Notes: generated by a model from the sequence alone, not told the origin. A stretch of 64,000 bases of DNA from Edolisoma coerulescens (GCA_013397115.1 VWZW01004383.1:179735-243734), one strand, 5' to 3'. Numbered from the stretch's first letter, positions 12,386 to 27,200 are shown. Numbers and translations: made by a program.

Positions 12386-15300
12386 GTGTGTTAGGCGAGA
12401 GTACGGAAATGTGTAATAGTTCCCATTCTTGCTAGGAAAATTAAGATGCTGATTGCTTCTTTATTGTCCTTTTTTTTTTCTTTTTTGGAATGGAAATAAG
12501 TGGTAAGTATAAACTCTAATCCTGCAGCTCTGGCTGATCATCTAGGGGACTGATATGGGGTCTGCGTTTTGGTCCTGAATTCAGAATACACCAGTTCTGA
12601 AACTTGCAGGTACTTTGCCCTTTTGCCCCTCTGCAAATCTGATCAACAACAACAACAAAAAAGAACAACCTAACAACCTTCCAATTTTGGAAGGGTGAAT
12701 GTCATATAAGTCACACTGATGCCTTTTTCAGGAAGAAATGTGATACTGTTTCTCCATAAAATACATGATAAAGTATTAACAAGGCAACGTTAGGGGATGG
12801 GTTGTTCTTATGCTACTTGAATCAGTAGCCGAGTGCATTGCCCTTTTGAGCACTACCATGTGCTGACCTGTGCTCACTGAGAAACTTGTGGACTTCTTAG
12901 AAAAGAAGTGTTACAGGACTGTGGGCTGATTTTGGAGTGGTCCAGTGATATGATGTTGAAGAACAATCTTTTAAAAAAAATTTTTTTTTTAAATAAAATA
13001 TATCAACATTCCAAACAAAAGACCCCAGTAACATGTAAACTGGGATAAGAGAATTTTTGCATATAGCATTAGACAACATTTTTAAAAATTACAGGTCTAC
13101 CTTTTTTGGCCATTGTGTTTTTTCTCTAGGAACTTGGATGTTTAACATAAATTAATGACACTCAGGAAACTGAGCATTATTTTCCTCCATTTGTTCATGT
13201 CAGACATTTCACATTCCTGTGGAAGTTCACCACTAATAACTGGAAGATGTAGTAAGAGCACAGTGCTGTTTTGATTATCTTTTAGTACAGTTTGGGGTAT
13301 GTATCCCCACCTCATTCTCTGGAAGGGTTCTGCTTTCACTTACTTGAATTGGCTCTTAACCTCTTCAAAATTCGCTCAGTGGCTTTTCTTCATAAAGGTG
13401 TCTGACCACTACAGTTGTCATTATGTTAACATGAATGAAGACTAATAGCTGAATAAGTGTCTACCTGCCACAACTCAATTTTATCAAAGATGCATTATCT
13501 CATAAAGGAAATCTTTCCAGAGTGTCCCAGGACATAGCTGTCTTCTTGGTGCTTTATCATCTAAAGTGAAGAATTATGGAGGAAATGCTTGTAATCCTGC
13601 CATCCTTGAGTAAGACGGAGCTGAAGATCCATCTCAGTAGGTTCTGACACCTTGATATGAGCTAGCAGGCACTAAAACTTTAGACCATGCACTTTACCTG
13701 ACTTCAGGGTGCAGCTGCGATAATTACGGTGTGCCTTGTTGTTACATATTCCCTCTGTAATCATTAAGGGGTGAATGGAACCCAAGAAGATGAAGCAAGA
13801 TTTTAATGGTTTGTGTTACCCTAGAATGCATAGGACAAAAATTAAGTGAGACAAATATTAACGCTGGTCTGCAGGCTGATGTTTTTTTGTTTAATGTGTT
13901 CTTGTGTTCCTACAATTGAAAATAAGAGGTACAGAGTATGGAAAAATGATGATTGCTTACATTTCAAAGGGATTAAAAAAGCAGAAAAAATAGTTCAAGT
14001 TTTGAGTAGTTAGATTTTTCTATACACGAGTTATCATATTTATTTCTAAAAAGAATGCTTTTTACCCTTATCAAGATAATGTAGGCATGGATTTGGGCTA
14101 TTAAATTGCCCAGAAATGAAATGATGAGGAAGTCAGTGGAATGCTGGAATGAATACCCGTTAGATATATGGTCTGTACTAAGTCAAAGGTGATTTGGAAC
14201 TTAAAACACTGTGAAGAGGGAAAGCCAATAAAGGAAAAGAACTTTATTACAGGAAGGCCTGCAACACCCTAGTGAACTTTAGTAAATACAGAGACAACTA
14301 ACTCAAAAATTGGAATTGCTCTTAGAGAATCTTTCTGAGCTGAATTGGTGCTGAAAATACAGGCTGTGTGGAAGCTGTTGCCCTGAAGACACATACTCTA
14401 GAGACATAACAGCTGGCTCAAGCTGTAAACAATTGCAAACATTCTGCTTGAATTGTATCTTTTCAGGCAAGCAGAAAGAAAACTCTGGAATAATTCACTG
14501 TGATATTTTCAAAATCAATGACAATTAACTGTAGCTTGTTTGAGGACTTGGATAATTGCAGAAAAACTTTGTAACACTGCTGGCTGAAATGCATTTCATT
14601 GTGGTCAAGTGTTAAAACAGCACATCCTGACCTGTGGCTGATTTGGTCTGATTAGACTGAGCGAGTCTTCAAAAGACTGAAGTTTTGTGTACAGCAAAAT
14701 AAGGTACAAACGGATTTACTAGAGTTGCAGGAAAAAACACAGAGAGCATAAGCTCTGAGTGTGCATCTTAGAGCTTGAACAAGGCCTCAAACAGAGAACA
14801 CCATTTTCATTCCAAATGTTCACAGTGAAATAAAGAAAATAACATTGGCAACATGATGCAGAAAGATGAATGGTACATTAATGAATAAATTCTCAAGTGT
14901 GCATTTGTTAGTCACAAAAAAACCTGAGAAGAACATATATAGACATACAGCTTTACAGCAGATGGACATTAAGTTAAAGCTGAAATCAGTAACATTAATT
15001 AAAACAGTAGAGTGAGCAACTCCATATGATCATTTTCCATATAACTCATCAAATGGAACCATAGTTTTCTGATTAATTTCTTGGTTTTTTAAGCTCCCAT
15101 AAGTATTCACTATCATTTACTTTGAACTACACTACAGGGTTTTTTTTCCTAAAGCAGCAATTTGTAACTCCAAAATAGCAGTATTAAAAAAAGGAAGTAA
15201 TTTTAAGGGGTACTGATACTATTGATAAACTTCCAGATAGGAAAATTTAGCTATTTTCTAATGCTAAATTATGATATGTTGTGATTTCCATAAACTAGAT

Positions 15301-16984
15301 TATATAAATGCAGAAGGAAAAGAAAATATGCTGTTAATTAAGTATTGATGGAAGATGCTAGATTGATGTTTTTTGTTACCTTGCAGATAAAAATCTGCAG
15401 GAAAGTTATGTAACATCACCATTGTTCTAGCACAACTTACAGACACCTTGTTTCCATGCTTGGTTTTGTCACTCTAGGTGAAAATTATGTCAAAGATGCC
15501 TATCTGTTTTGAATATCTCTAAATAGCTGTTGAAAGAATATCTGTTTTGCTAACGGTTTTATGTCATCAACAGCTATTCACTTGGAAAGGAAGCTGTATC
15601 CTTATTCACTCCAGCAAAGTCAGGAGTCATTAAATGATTGTGGCCTTGGTCTAAACCAGTGTCATAGGAATTAGTAGAATGTTATGCTTGAAGCAAATAT
15701 CAGAGAGATTGACACCAATTTATATATCACTTACATGTGGTAATACATAGGCATATGGATTCAAGGAGTGACTGAACATGTTAATAAAACATAAATCCAT
15801 CGATGATTGCTAAATATATAGAAAATACCTTCAACTCAGAAATGTCGTGATCCAAAGAGGACTGGAGTTTGGATGAAGATCAAGGAAGTATTGTATGTAC
15901 TGGCCCTGTTCTTAAACTCTTCCTAAGCATCAGCACGTAGACAACAGGCAGAGATAAATTGATGGGCTATAGGAACTTCAGGTCTGAGACACTATTTTTT
16001 TTGTAAGCCCTCTTAGAAATAGCCCCATAAACAATGTAGCATATTTAGAATGATTATAAGACTCATCATGAGAAAAACTGATCTTTAGAGTATGTTACTG
16101 AGTAAAAATACAAGAAAAATATGTGACAGTCTCTTTTTTTTATTAGATTCTATGCTGCCTTTCTCTGTAGCTGATGTAATTGGGGTACTTTTAGAAATCA
16201 CATTTAATTATGTTTATTTATGTTCTATAGAAAGTCATTGTGGCACAAATAGGTAAATTATATTGATTTTCCACACAGCTGCTTTTTCTAATGAATGCCT
16301 ATACAAAATTCTAAGACTCATTCTGCATATTTAATTCCCTTTATAGTGTAATACACATTGTCTTCACACATTTAAATTTCTAATGTGGCAGGTGGGATTT
16401 ACACATTGAAGATATATTTCTCCTTTCTTAGAGGTTATACCACCACTTTTCTTTATTAATTCTTTTGGAAAAAAATAATAAAGAAAACCAATGACATTTC
16501 AGTAGAAAAATACTTTTTTTCCTTTTTTCTTTTTTTTCTTTTTGACAGAGATTACTGAAGTGGAAAGAAATAATCTTAAGACATATCTTTTCTCAGTCTA
16601 GCATATGAAGTACAGACATACTTATTCTGTGACAAATAAGTTAGTGCAGGATAACCCCACAGATCTATCCAACCCCATGGTAATAACTTACTTTTTTAGT
16701 GTTCTATGGTAAGAATTTCTCCTGGCTAGTCCTGAAAGTTGTCAGCTAAGATCTGGATCTTCAGTCTGATTTCTCTCTTTTTCCTTTACTCGTTATGTAA
16801 CATTAACCAGAAGGCTTTTTTAAAAAAGAAGTAATAATTAATTTTTAATTTATCTATATTAAATGGTTGATGATAAGTAGTGATTATTGGAAATCAGTGA
16901 TTTTTTTAAATCAGTGATTATTTTGTTAGCTATATATGTACCTCCTATCAAGCACATTTCTTACTTTTCTTTAATTTTACTTAG
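12386..16984 (+). other. SUGCT: SUGCT intron A-B
   Basis: This intron is 4599 bp. It contains a small (CAA)n tract near 12644, an A/T homopolymer stretch near 12970-12995, a strongly pyrimidine-rich tract at 16511-16545, and the first copy of a 28-bp duplicated segment at 16588-16615. I recognise no transposable element and no other exon in it. Confidence 0.85.
16588..16615 (+). repeat. 28-bp direct duplication, copy 1
   Basis: This segment, which starts ttttctcagtctagcatatg, is identical over 28 bp to 19284-19311. Upstream similarity with small indels (cttaagacatat against cttagacatagg) extends the relationship to about 45 bp. The two copies lie in different introns, on either side of exon B. 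Confidence 0.75.
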
Positions 16985-17082
16985 ATCCTGAATTTGCCTG
17001 AAGTTAGTAAAGATTCCAGATACAAAAGTAATACACTCAGAGTCCGGAACAGAAAAGAACTCATTGACATATTGTCAACCCG
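16985..17082 (+). CDS. SUGCT: SUGCT internal exon B
   Basis: This exon is 98 nt: 32 codons plus two bases (CG) of a split Arg codon that is completed by the C at 28338. It encodes ILNLPEVSKDSRYKSN, then LRVRNRKELIDILST and R. The acceptor is a T-rich tract ending in ttacttag, and the donor CG|GTAAGT is a consensus one. It continues the CaiB/BaiF C-terminal region: the segment with Lys/Arg followed by an ELIDIL helix matches vertebrate SUGCT, from memory. The frame carries through from exon A with no stop or frameshift. The preceding intron is 4.6 kb and the following one 11.3 kb. Confidence 0.93.
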
Positions 17083-19283
17083 GTAAGTTAATTAAAATGG
17101 AAGAATCTACATTTAATCTCTCAATGCATATAATAATGTACAACAAGGTCTCATCATGGGAAAATTTTATTTTACTCTTTTGAGATACTCTAGTTTTTAA
17201 AATAGGTATCACAAAAGCTTACTGATGTTAAATATTCTGCCTTTTGCACACAGACTGTAGTGTGGACTAAAGAAGCCAGACCACAATTTAAGTTTTCAGA
17301 AACTGTTTTAACTTCTTTTTAACATTAACTTGAATTTTAGTGAAACCAGTGCTTTCTGCTTTCCTGGATGAATGTAGCACCTGGAAAAAAATGCTTGAAG
17401 CACCATTTGCTTTTGCTGTGGGATTTTAAAGTTTTCTCTGAGTGTTTCTGTATCCAAGGGAGTTCCACTTGCTGCTACTCCCTTACTGCTGGTTCTGTAT
17501 TGTGGTACTCTGTGCCACAAATTCTCCCTGGGCCATTCATTTTGAAATCAAAAGGATATGTGTTTAGTTTTCTGTTTTGGAATCATCCTATTAAATACTT
17601 AATTAAAAAATATTTTAAGAGAAAGCTCAAAAAACCTTTTGTTTGAGAGGTTAAAATATCTTAGTTGTCTTCCTCATTCTGTTTGACAAGGCCTTATACC
17701 TGTGGAGTGCTCTTCTATTTAATGGAGAGGATGTTAAATTCGTGTAATGGAAGAAATCTAATCTGTGTAAACCTTCCCAAAGGTGGCTTCAGCAGCACCT
17801 CATACTTTGGGGGATGAGCAGAAGAGGTGGTATATTTACTGTTGTCAATGATTCGAGAAAAGTCATACTATCTTGTTGACACTTGGCCAGTATTAGTCTT
17901 TGTCAACAAATGCATAACAGTTATCACTGAGGCAGTTTTACTAGGGGAGTTTAGAAGCATTAAGTCAGATGTCTCCCCTTTTCATTCCATCCAAGAAAAA
18001 GAGTTCAGTAGCACATCCACCCCCCGACCCCCCCCCAACCCCGCACATTTTTTGGATATTGAGAACTAGAATCATGAGTCATTAAAGAGTGTAGAGAGAG
18101 TTATTTTGCCTCTTCCAGTTGCACTTGTACTTTTGTCTCTGTCTTACCTGTCCATTTTCAGATGTCCTGCCCCTGGTGAAAAACTGAAATACCAGGTGAC
18201 TTTCCATTTTTGAATAATTATGGTGCAATTGTCCTTGATTAACTTTTGGACTTCCTATAACAAATGGATTGTGATAGCACAGACGAGGCCACTTTTGCTA
18301 TGAGTTTTGAGCCCCTGGAAGGCCATAACTTATCTTTTGACCTACTTTTGAGCTCTTAAATTCCTGATGCATAGTCTTAGTTTCGAAGTTGGGTCATGTT
18401 GACTTACTACTTGGACTTCATTTAGTATGGCATTTATCTGATGTACTCTGGTACCTTGTGAAAAGGCTGTTTTGCCATCCATAGATCAGTTACTTAATAG
18501 GTTGTTGCTTCTGGTTAATTTTGGATGTAGTCCTTTTTTTTTTCCTATGGACAATGTCTGAACAAGAAGATAAAGTTCAAGGAACAGCTGTTTTTTGGAT
18601 TGCCAGACTTACAGTTCATTTTTATATCTGTAGCTATTAGTTAATCAGATTACATTATTGCTCTTCTAATTACTGATTTATGTCTTTTTTTTTTCTCAGA
18701 GTTTGTGTTTTGTTTTGTTATTATAAGTTAGGCTGAATTTCTGCATATTATGTGCAAGTATGTAAATGTATACACACTTTTGGAGTAGACACTTCTAAAG
18801 TATTCTGTTATGTCATATTATTGTGAGTTCATCTGGCAATCAATTATAAAACACAGATATAACAAACACTTTCAGTGTTCTAGTGGAAGTTGAATATGTT
18901 TCCACACGCATTCCATGGTAACTTTGCTTTTATTCACTAATGCATAGTTTTTTGTAAAATTATAGGTGTTTTATTTTTGAAGAGTTAGAGAGTTAAATTA
19001 ATAGTTTCTTAGTGCTGAAAAATGTCAGCCCTTGAGAAATGAAGGGAAATGACAAAATAGTAATGACAGAATTTCCCTGAAAAATACCTTAATTTAATCA
19101 CTGATTGCTTGATAGTATTACAGCTTCCCGCACATGGAAAATATAAACCTAAGGCGCATTACTTGGAAAAAAACACCTGCAGACCTTCCATTCACTCACT
19201 CTATGTGCACTGCTGTTCACCTTAAAATGAATTTGTGGAGATATGAGCTGGAGCAGCTTAGAAGACATTTTCTTAGACATAGG

Positions 19284-19311
19284 TTTTCTCAGTCTAGCAT
19301 ATGAAGTACAG
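19284..19311 (+). repeat. 28-bp direct duplication, copy 2
   Basis: Exact repeat of 16588-16615 in the same orientation, 2.7 kb downstream. Immediately after it the motif gaagtacag occurs again (about 19318-19326), a small local duplication absent from copy 1. The family is not recognised. Confidence 0.75.
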
Positions 19312-21189
19312 TTGTGTGAAGTACAGTACTTCTGTTAAGATGAGCCACTCCTTTTTTCCCCAAACTCTCCTGCTGCCATTTTCAGTTTATACATCTTTCC
19401 TGTTCCACTAAGTCATTTGTATTTTAAGCAGATGCTGTATGGCAGATGCTTGGTACTCTGCAGTCACTTGCATATAGCACTGCTGTTGCACAGTAGATTA
19501 TATGCATATTTTTTTTTCAAGCCTTTGATACTGTTATAATCCTAATAAACTGAGGTTCCACCAGAGCCTAGAGCCGGTTTGCATTGACCTATCTACCCTG
19601 TTCCCTTCCTCTTATCCCTTTTGAACTGTTTCTGGAGCTACATTTCACCTTTTCCATTTTTTCTTAATTTTCAAAATGAACTACCTGCAAATAATTTCTA
19701 ACTTCTGAGCCTTTAGTAAGTGCAAAAAGAAGGATTCTTTACTTCCTTCTCTTAAGAAAAAGGGTTTGCTAGGCTTTGTATAGGAATAGAAGGTGTTCAC
19801 ACCTGCTCAAAGGGTCAGTAACGCCCTGAAGTCTTGAGCATTTAATTCACTTCATGTGTGGAGCTGAAATTTTTGAAAGCATCTGAACTCTGAGTACCAA
19901 GGAGATGGCTTTCTTTTGCTAGAGTAAAAAATTGAGCAACTGAGACTCTTTGGTCACAGTTTTATTCTAGATGTGTGAACAAAGGAAACTTTGGGACAAT
20001 TGTTCAATGTTAAGGAATGCTGGGGTTTTTTTAAGAAAAAGGCTCTATCTTGGGGATTCTTGACTCAAGTGACCTCTAATTTAGATCAATAATTCTACTC
20101 ACCACCTGTGGTAACCATGCCAGATTTCAAGGCAGTCAGGTAACCATGGGGATTATGCAGCACTTAGAAGAAACTGACCTTTAAACAGAAGACTTTTCAG
20201 AAAGGTGTGAAATGATGTATTCATCAAATTCAGATGTGCTGATCTGAGTGAGAATACAAGACGGGGATGAATATGGCTTCAGACATACATGTAACTTGAA
20301 ACAACAACTCTGAAAGGTGTGAATTGCTCCATTCATTTCAGGAAGAATTTTCTCATTCTCTTTCTTCGCTGACAGAAATGAAGAGTGAAGCATGCTTGTC
20401 CTTACCTCTTCAATCCAGCTTAGTCTCTGTACATCTCAATTCCCTCTGTAGGGCACAAATGAAAGGTAGAGATAGAGAGCAAGTAAGGAAGGATAAGTTC
20501 ATATATCCGTGGAGAATGTTGGATCTCAGTAAAAGTGACTGGAAGGTAAACCGCTGTGGAGTGGTATGCTGCTTCAAAGACAGCCCGCTCTCATAAGCAA
20601 GAGGAAGGAATTACAGAAAGCAGTTCTGTCTCGAGACATGGAGTGTTTTTCAGTTCCACAGTCTATGGGGAAGTGACTAAAATGCTGCAAGGACTACTGG
20701 TTCATAGGATATTCACAGGGAAGAAGAATATAGGCCTGTGGGGTATTTTGTATTTGTTTTGCTACTGGTGGTGTTGTCCCTTTCCCATCTCTAGGTCTTT
20801 TCCTTCTATGCTGGTTTTTTCATATCCCCATCATCTTCCTCCACTTCCTACAGGCCCCCTTCTCCCTCTTCATCTTCTTTCTCCTCCCACTGCTGACATT
20901 TGCACATCCACTCTTCGCTTAAAAAAAAAAAAAATTTTGGTGCTGGTGCCTTCTGTATCTTCCTCTCTATTTAGGTTACATTTTCCCCAAATGATAAGAA
21001 AGCAGAACTCTGACAAAAGCAAATTACCTCTGCCTTCCTTTCTTGTGTATGTGCCAAGAGTCAATTTAAAATGACCCTGCCTGGGTGGAGGTCAGGTTCA
21101 ATGGCTACCACTGAGGCCCCTGAGACTCACAGCTCATGTGAGAACTGACAGACTGCAGAGCACTCTGTTTTTTAAGTTTCCAGTGGAAA

Positions 21190-21235
21190 TCTCTGGTTTG
21201 TGAGTTAGATGTACATCTAACTCACAAACCAGAGA
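21190..21235. repeat. perfect 46-bp palindrome with no spacer
   Basis: The arm tctctggtttgtgagttaga plus three more bases (tgt) is followed directly by its exact reverse complement, with no mismatch and no loop bases. Symmetry stops at 21189/21236. It would form a 23-bp hairpin or cruciform. No terminal-repeat element is evident around it. Confidence 0.9.
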
Positions 21236-24200
21236 ACGGGGTTTTAATTGTTGCTCTGTTCCCCCTCTACCTCCCTTCCACTTTTACTTTTGCTTCCACT
21301 AGAACACAATGCAGATTATTTGGTATGTGTGTATATATGCATGCGTATGTCAAGACACACATATATAGTGTGCACATGAAATTTGAGATGCATCTGTGCA
21401 AAAGTTAGTATAATACCAGTTTTAAAAGAAGCTGCTTTGAGAAAAGCGGCTTAATCTGTTGACCTTCAAATTACTTCAGAATGTGAACACTAATCCTACC
21501 ATGCACCTCAGTAATGTAGACACATTTTAAGACAGGGCAGCTAAATGTGTACTCCAAGGTACTTTAGGAAATTAACCTGTAAATGGAACAGAGTGTGTGG
21601 GGGTGTATGAGTGTAGGGAGAAGGCCCTCAGCCTTTAAATTGAAGCAGTTTCCTATAAAGAACACAAATTCAGCATGATTATTGCTCCTTCAGCTCTAAC
21701 TAAATTAATGTAGACTCAGAAGTGTTAGGGCTAGAAATGATTCAGAGTGGAACTTCTATTCCTAGCACTTATATTTTAAACCTCTTACTCTTGACTGTAC
21801 ACTACAGCTGCATGCTGTATATATAAGTGTGAGGGGAAAAGGAATGAGCAGGAAGGAAACACAGAGGAACTTGATCCTCAGTTATTAAAGTCGTTGCTAA
21901 ATGGTTTCCACCTAGTAACAGAAGAGGAGGGCACCTAAAGGGGAAAGAATATTGTAAGATGTTTAATTTGCCTGATGAGAAGCATTGTTAAATTCACATT
22001 TGTTGAGACACGCCCAGTCTCTGTAAATCTCCTTCCCTATCCCCACCATTTCCTTTTCTAAACCAAGAGCCTTGCTGACTGAAGTCACTGTTGATAACAT
22101 TACAGGAATGAGCGTCTGGTTGTTTACAGCTTCAGCAAGACAGGTGTCTGAAGTTTGAAAGACAATTGACTTCGGTGTGGCACAGCTGGTAAGGTTTAGT
22201 TTCCCCAGTCATCTACCTCACCATCAGTACATGGAGGGTGGAGCTGTATGAACATCAGCTACCAAATTGCCACCGTTTGCTTTAAAATGCTTTGTTTTAA
22301 ATTGTTATTAGTTTTATGTTGGCTTCTGTCTATACAAATGAGAGAGGTCCAAAATGTCTCAAGCATCTGATTTTTGGACTGGGTAAGGTAACGTGTATTT
22401 TCTATGTTCTTTTCTCATGGTATAATAAACTTGTAAGATTTTCATACCTGTGTGAAGTTCAAGATCCTTTCTGAAAAGGAACTTGCCATCTTTTTTCTGA
22501 TGACATACATTTCTAACTTTAGGCTGCTGAAATCAAGGCAGGTCTCTATTGATTTTAAATGAACTTTTTGACTTGACCCTTGTTAGCTCTTTAATCCCCT
22601 TGAGTTAAAAGAAAAACAGCAACGAAATCATTGCAACTTTTCATCATTCTAAGTGTGCTTTTACTGATATGTGTTTACCTGGCTGATTTTCAGTTAATTT
22701 GCACTTCTTTTGTCATAACTATAAAAGTTACAGTCCTTTTTTGTACTTGAGAAAAACAGAGGAAGACAGGGGAAAGTAGTATATTTCTAATGTGCATAGC
22801 TTAACATTATCTGACTACAAAAAGAACTAGTTCTTTTATGTGCTGGATTAACTACTCTGTAGCCTTAAGAAATACATTTTACAAGATAGACATGTTTCCC
22901 TCTGTCTGGTTTGCCATTCTTTGAAAGTCATATATGGTTTTAAAGCAGCATGCAAATCTTGATAGAGGAACGAGAAAGTCCATTAATCTCTAGCACAAAT
23001 TTTGTGCCTAAAGGTGAAAGTTTATTAATAGTTCTGTTAAACTGGTAACAATATTTATAGTATGCAGAAATATAATAGAATGTTCAGTGTGGATTTGTGG
23101 TACCTACGAATCTCTGGATAGTATTTTATTTAGCTACCATTTATAATGCCACTGTATGTGACATCTTTTAAAGTAGTTGAAATATCTGTCAGCAAAACCT
23201 GTCAGTACAATCATGTTGATCCCAAATATTTTAATATTTTGTCTGTTGTGGTTTTCCCAGTGATTCATGAGTAAGAGGAGACTGGACACTAACAGAGTTA
23301 TTTACAGACTATTGAGTAAATACTGTAGTATTCACTTTGAAAACACTCATTCTGTATTCACTGTACACTAAAGAATAATGATCTGTTCTTTGAATTTTCC
23401 AAACAAATATTTCCTAGGACTTTTGGTTTGCATAGTGTCTTCCATAGATGCTATTGTAAGAACCTGTACAAACCTCTTACTCATTTAATTACCATTAAAG
23501 AGGTGTTTGGTAGTTAAGAGAGAAAATATTGTAGATATTTGGCAGTGAATAGACTGTTGATAGAACAAAATGAAACAAAAACCATAATGTAGATTTGCGT
23601 TGTGCTAGAAAACACAGAAATGCTATTGTGGACTTTAGCAAGAACAGAGGAGCTTTTTGTGATTGACTGCATGTCAAAAGCTCTTACTAATCCTAGATGT
23701 TGCTGTTCCATCTGTATTTGGTAGCTATCCAAATTACTTCTCTAAATTAATTGCCACAAGTTTCCTATAGAAAAGAGCAGTATTTTGCTTCAGTAGTTCT
23801 TCTAAACTTACTTTGTGTGGAATTGGAACGTTTTATCCATTAGAGAAACATGGTTGCCCTTCCACATAGGATGTAGCAATGATTGAAGGTTTCCTAGGAA
23901 ACATAGAAAATGGAATACATACAAAGTGGATTCATTCATGCTTTTGAAGTCTTTATTTCTTTGAAAGATAGAATATTGCTAAAAAAAAGAAAGAAATTTT
24001 ACATTAATAATTATCAGGATGAGAAACTCAGAAGTGCTGTTAAAATATACTACCTCATTAAAGCCATTTCATCTAACTTGCACAAGTCAAGCAGACATCC
24101 TTTTTCTGTTTTGCATGTAAAGATTCATTTCTTCCTTTTTTTTTTAATTAGAATTTGTTAGAAAGCAGAAGGGAATGTAGATCCTGCTTTTTAAGAAGCA

Positions 24201-27200
24201 AAACTACACTTGCTGTTTGTGTAAGAAAACAAGGTGTAAAACTTTTTTATTTTATATTTAATTTTTTGCCTTTTGGATCTTTTTTCTTTTATTGTCCTGT
24301 AATGTTTTTTGATGAATTTGCTGAGTGTACAGTTTAAATTTAGATGTTTTCATTTAATGATGCCTGCTAGATTTACTAATTGAAGAAAAATATATTTAGT
24401 TGGATTTCTTCCAATTTCAATTAGTTCAGCTTATGCCACACTTTCTATTCTTAAACTATTTTAAAGCATGAAATGCATTTAATGTTAAATGTTCTGGAAT
24501 TTGATGCCTCATTTCAACAGTGCAACTTCAGTATCTTCGTGACTGCTGTGTAATTCAGTGCAGAGAAGGCTTAGAGTACTGCTTAAAATGCAAATAAGAT
24601 ATCATGGAGGCTTTGACCTCTTCAGAAAGTAAACCTCAGTTCAGGCTTTGCAGTAAATTTCCTAGCAATGGGTTTGTTCTTCATTGGGGTACATAACCTT
24701 CCTTTCTCCGAGTGTTTTCAGAAAAAGCCTCCATTTGAGTTTCATACCACAAAGTAACACAATAAAAAGCAAATCCTTTTGAACTTCTAAAATACTGGTA
24801 ATAATTTCAGAAAGCTAAGCTACAGGTTTAAAACATTTCCACAAATAAATCATAGGTAATTTAGATGGCATTTATGTGATTGTGTGTGTATATATATATC
24901 AGATGGAACATTTTATAGGAAAAGGGACTCATCTGAAAATATAGGAAGCTGTTGTGTGAATTGCAGTGTTGAACTCTCCTGCAGTCACTGAGTATCATCA
25001 CTGAGGTAAAGATTCTCTTGCAAGTGTCATGGTTCAGATGCTCTACAGTCTTGGATTCTTTTTTTTTTCCTACTAGCTCTGGTTTGGAAGATGGACCATT
25101 GTTAGCCTTGTATGTGTTTCCATCAGTGATTTTATTTACGTATGTGTATATATAAAGAAAGTCAATAATTTCTTTTTTTTAAATGAAATATATACCAAGT
25201 AGGATATTTATTAAAAAAACAATGAAAAAGCACAGAAATACACTTTAAAATGTATTAAGAGAAAAAAAGATTGGCCAGACCTAAATTCCTGCTGCCAGAA
25301 CTTTCATTTTCAGGAGAGAATGTCAGTCTTCTGCTTCTTGGAAGTTTTTGTTGAGGGTCTTCTCTTGTTATTTTGGAGTGCTGAGCATGTTATTAATGGA
25401 GACTTAGCAACTTAAACATCAGCCCTTCAATGTAAGTAAAGGTTATGGTATTTATTTGTGTAAGTATTATCAAAAATTGTATTTAGTTGGGGGAATAATA
25501 AATACAGGATGGTAAAAGAAAATTTAAAAATCAAAGTTTGTACAGCTGACATAGGAGGTAAAAATTAACATTTTTTATCCATGCCTTATCTTTTATCACA
25601 TTTTGAAACAGTATTTCTCTCTTAATGATGTACAGCAGACGTTTCAATATATAAAACATAGTTGAATGAGCAAAATAGGTGCATGCTGTTGCTCACAAAA
25701 TCTGAATACTAGACCTTTATTGCAGTGGTGATATTCTGTTTTGGTTTTAAACAGTTTGCTTAACAATATGCTCTCAACAGCCTCCCTTTAACACAAATAA
25801 AGGAAGCTATTCTACATCAGTTAGACACAGAGTTTCAATTTCAAGAGGAAAAGCTGTGTGTGTCCCTTGAGGATAATAGAATGTGGGATTTTACATCTTT
25901 GAGTTGAAAGCTTTTAGGAATTACCTCCAGCCATCAAAAAATAAATTAAGGAGTAAGACTAAGACAAATGTTAGATCCATTCAAAAGAGGTACTTTCAAA
26001 AACAGACAATCTCTTGTTTCTACAAAATCGTGGGGGTTTTTTTCTGCTATATAGGAAAAACCGAAGCACAAGCTAAAATTGTAAATATTCATATACAATC
26101 ATAGAAATTTTGCTTAACATATACATATGTTCTGCAACATACATATACAACTCCACTGTATATTGAGTCACTCACAATGGTGTAACTGAAGAAGAATGTA
26201 TGTATTGAAAATTATTCAGATTTACCACAACATCAAGAAGTAGCATACTGGTTATGCAGATACAGATTATAGACACTCCTGTTGAAAAGACTTCATTTTC
26301 AGGCTATCCTTTAAATGCAAAAGTTTTGGTATTTTAGACTCAGGAAGATATTTATAAACTCTTTCTTACAAAGAAGTGCAGGGACATAAAATAGCGGGAC
26401 TTAGTCATTACTGACAGATCAATTGAATGCTGATACATACATTAAGAATTACAATAATTTCTTAGTGATTGTCTTCAGCACTATGGTTATGAAGCTGAGT
26501 CCAAGATTCCTCTTGTAGCTGTCCTGTCTTCTTAGAAATTAGATAGTGGAATTTGAGGTGTCAGAAAGTAGTAGCTGAAAAAAGCTTTCCATTCATAACA
26601 AGAGAGTTAGTGGGCCACGAAATATGAAGCATCACTGTTGCTAGCAGGAAGCAGCATAGTTTTATATAAACAGCATCTGTAGCTGAAGGGAAACAGTTTT
26701 TCATGTGAATCTTATTTATATTATGCAGTAGTTTGAGCCCCAAACCTTAATAATAGATGGCTACAAATGACAAGAATATATGGATTATGAGAATTGTTGT
26801 CAAATGGAGAGTACTGAAGGGAAATACAAATTGTATTTTAGACTAAAATCACGGTTTCTTAATAGCTGCAGTCACTGAGGAAGGAAGGTTATCTGCCTCT
26901 CTACAGTTACCTTTTTCCCCAGTTTCCTGCAATGTACCTGGTTCTAGGTATGGTTGCAACAGGATGGACCCTAGATGTGTCTGACAGCAGCACTATCTTT
27001 ATGGCTGACTACATCTTAACCATGAAATCATTTTAATATTCAATGAAGTACATTACATATAATTAGACTGTGCAATATTCTTTTATCTGTTTTGTTTAGA
27101 AGCTATGCTGTGTTGTGCTTCATTCCTTCATGAGTCGTGCTTCATTTTATAATATATTTTGCACTTCTAAAGCCTTTTACTTGGATTTTTCTTTTCTATT

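Noticed and set aside
20556..21074. 172-codon + strand open frame
   Set aside because: It runs through a pyrimidine-rich tract and an A13 run, has low-complexity Pro/Leu/Ser content, shows no recognisable domain and no gene context.
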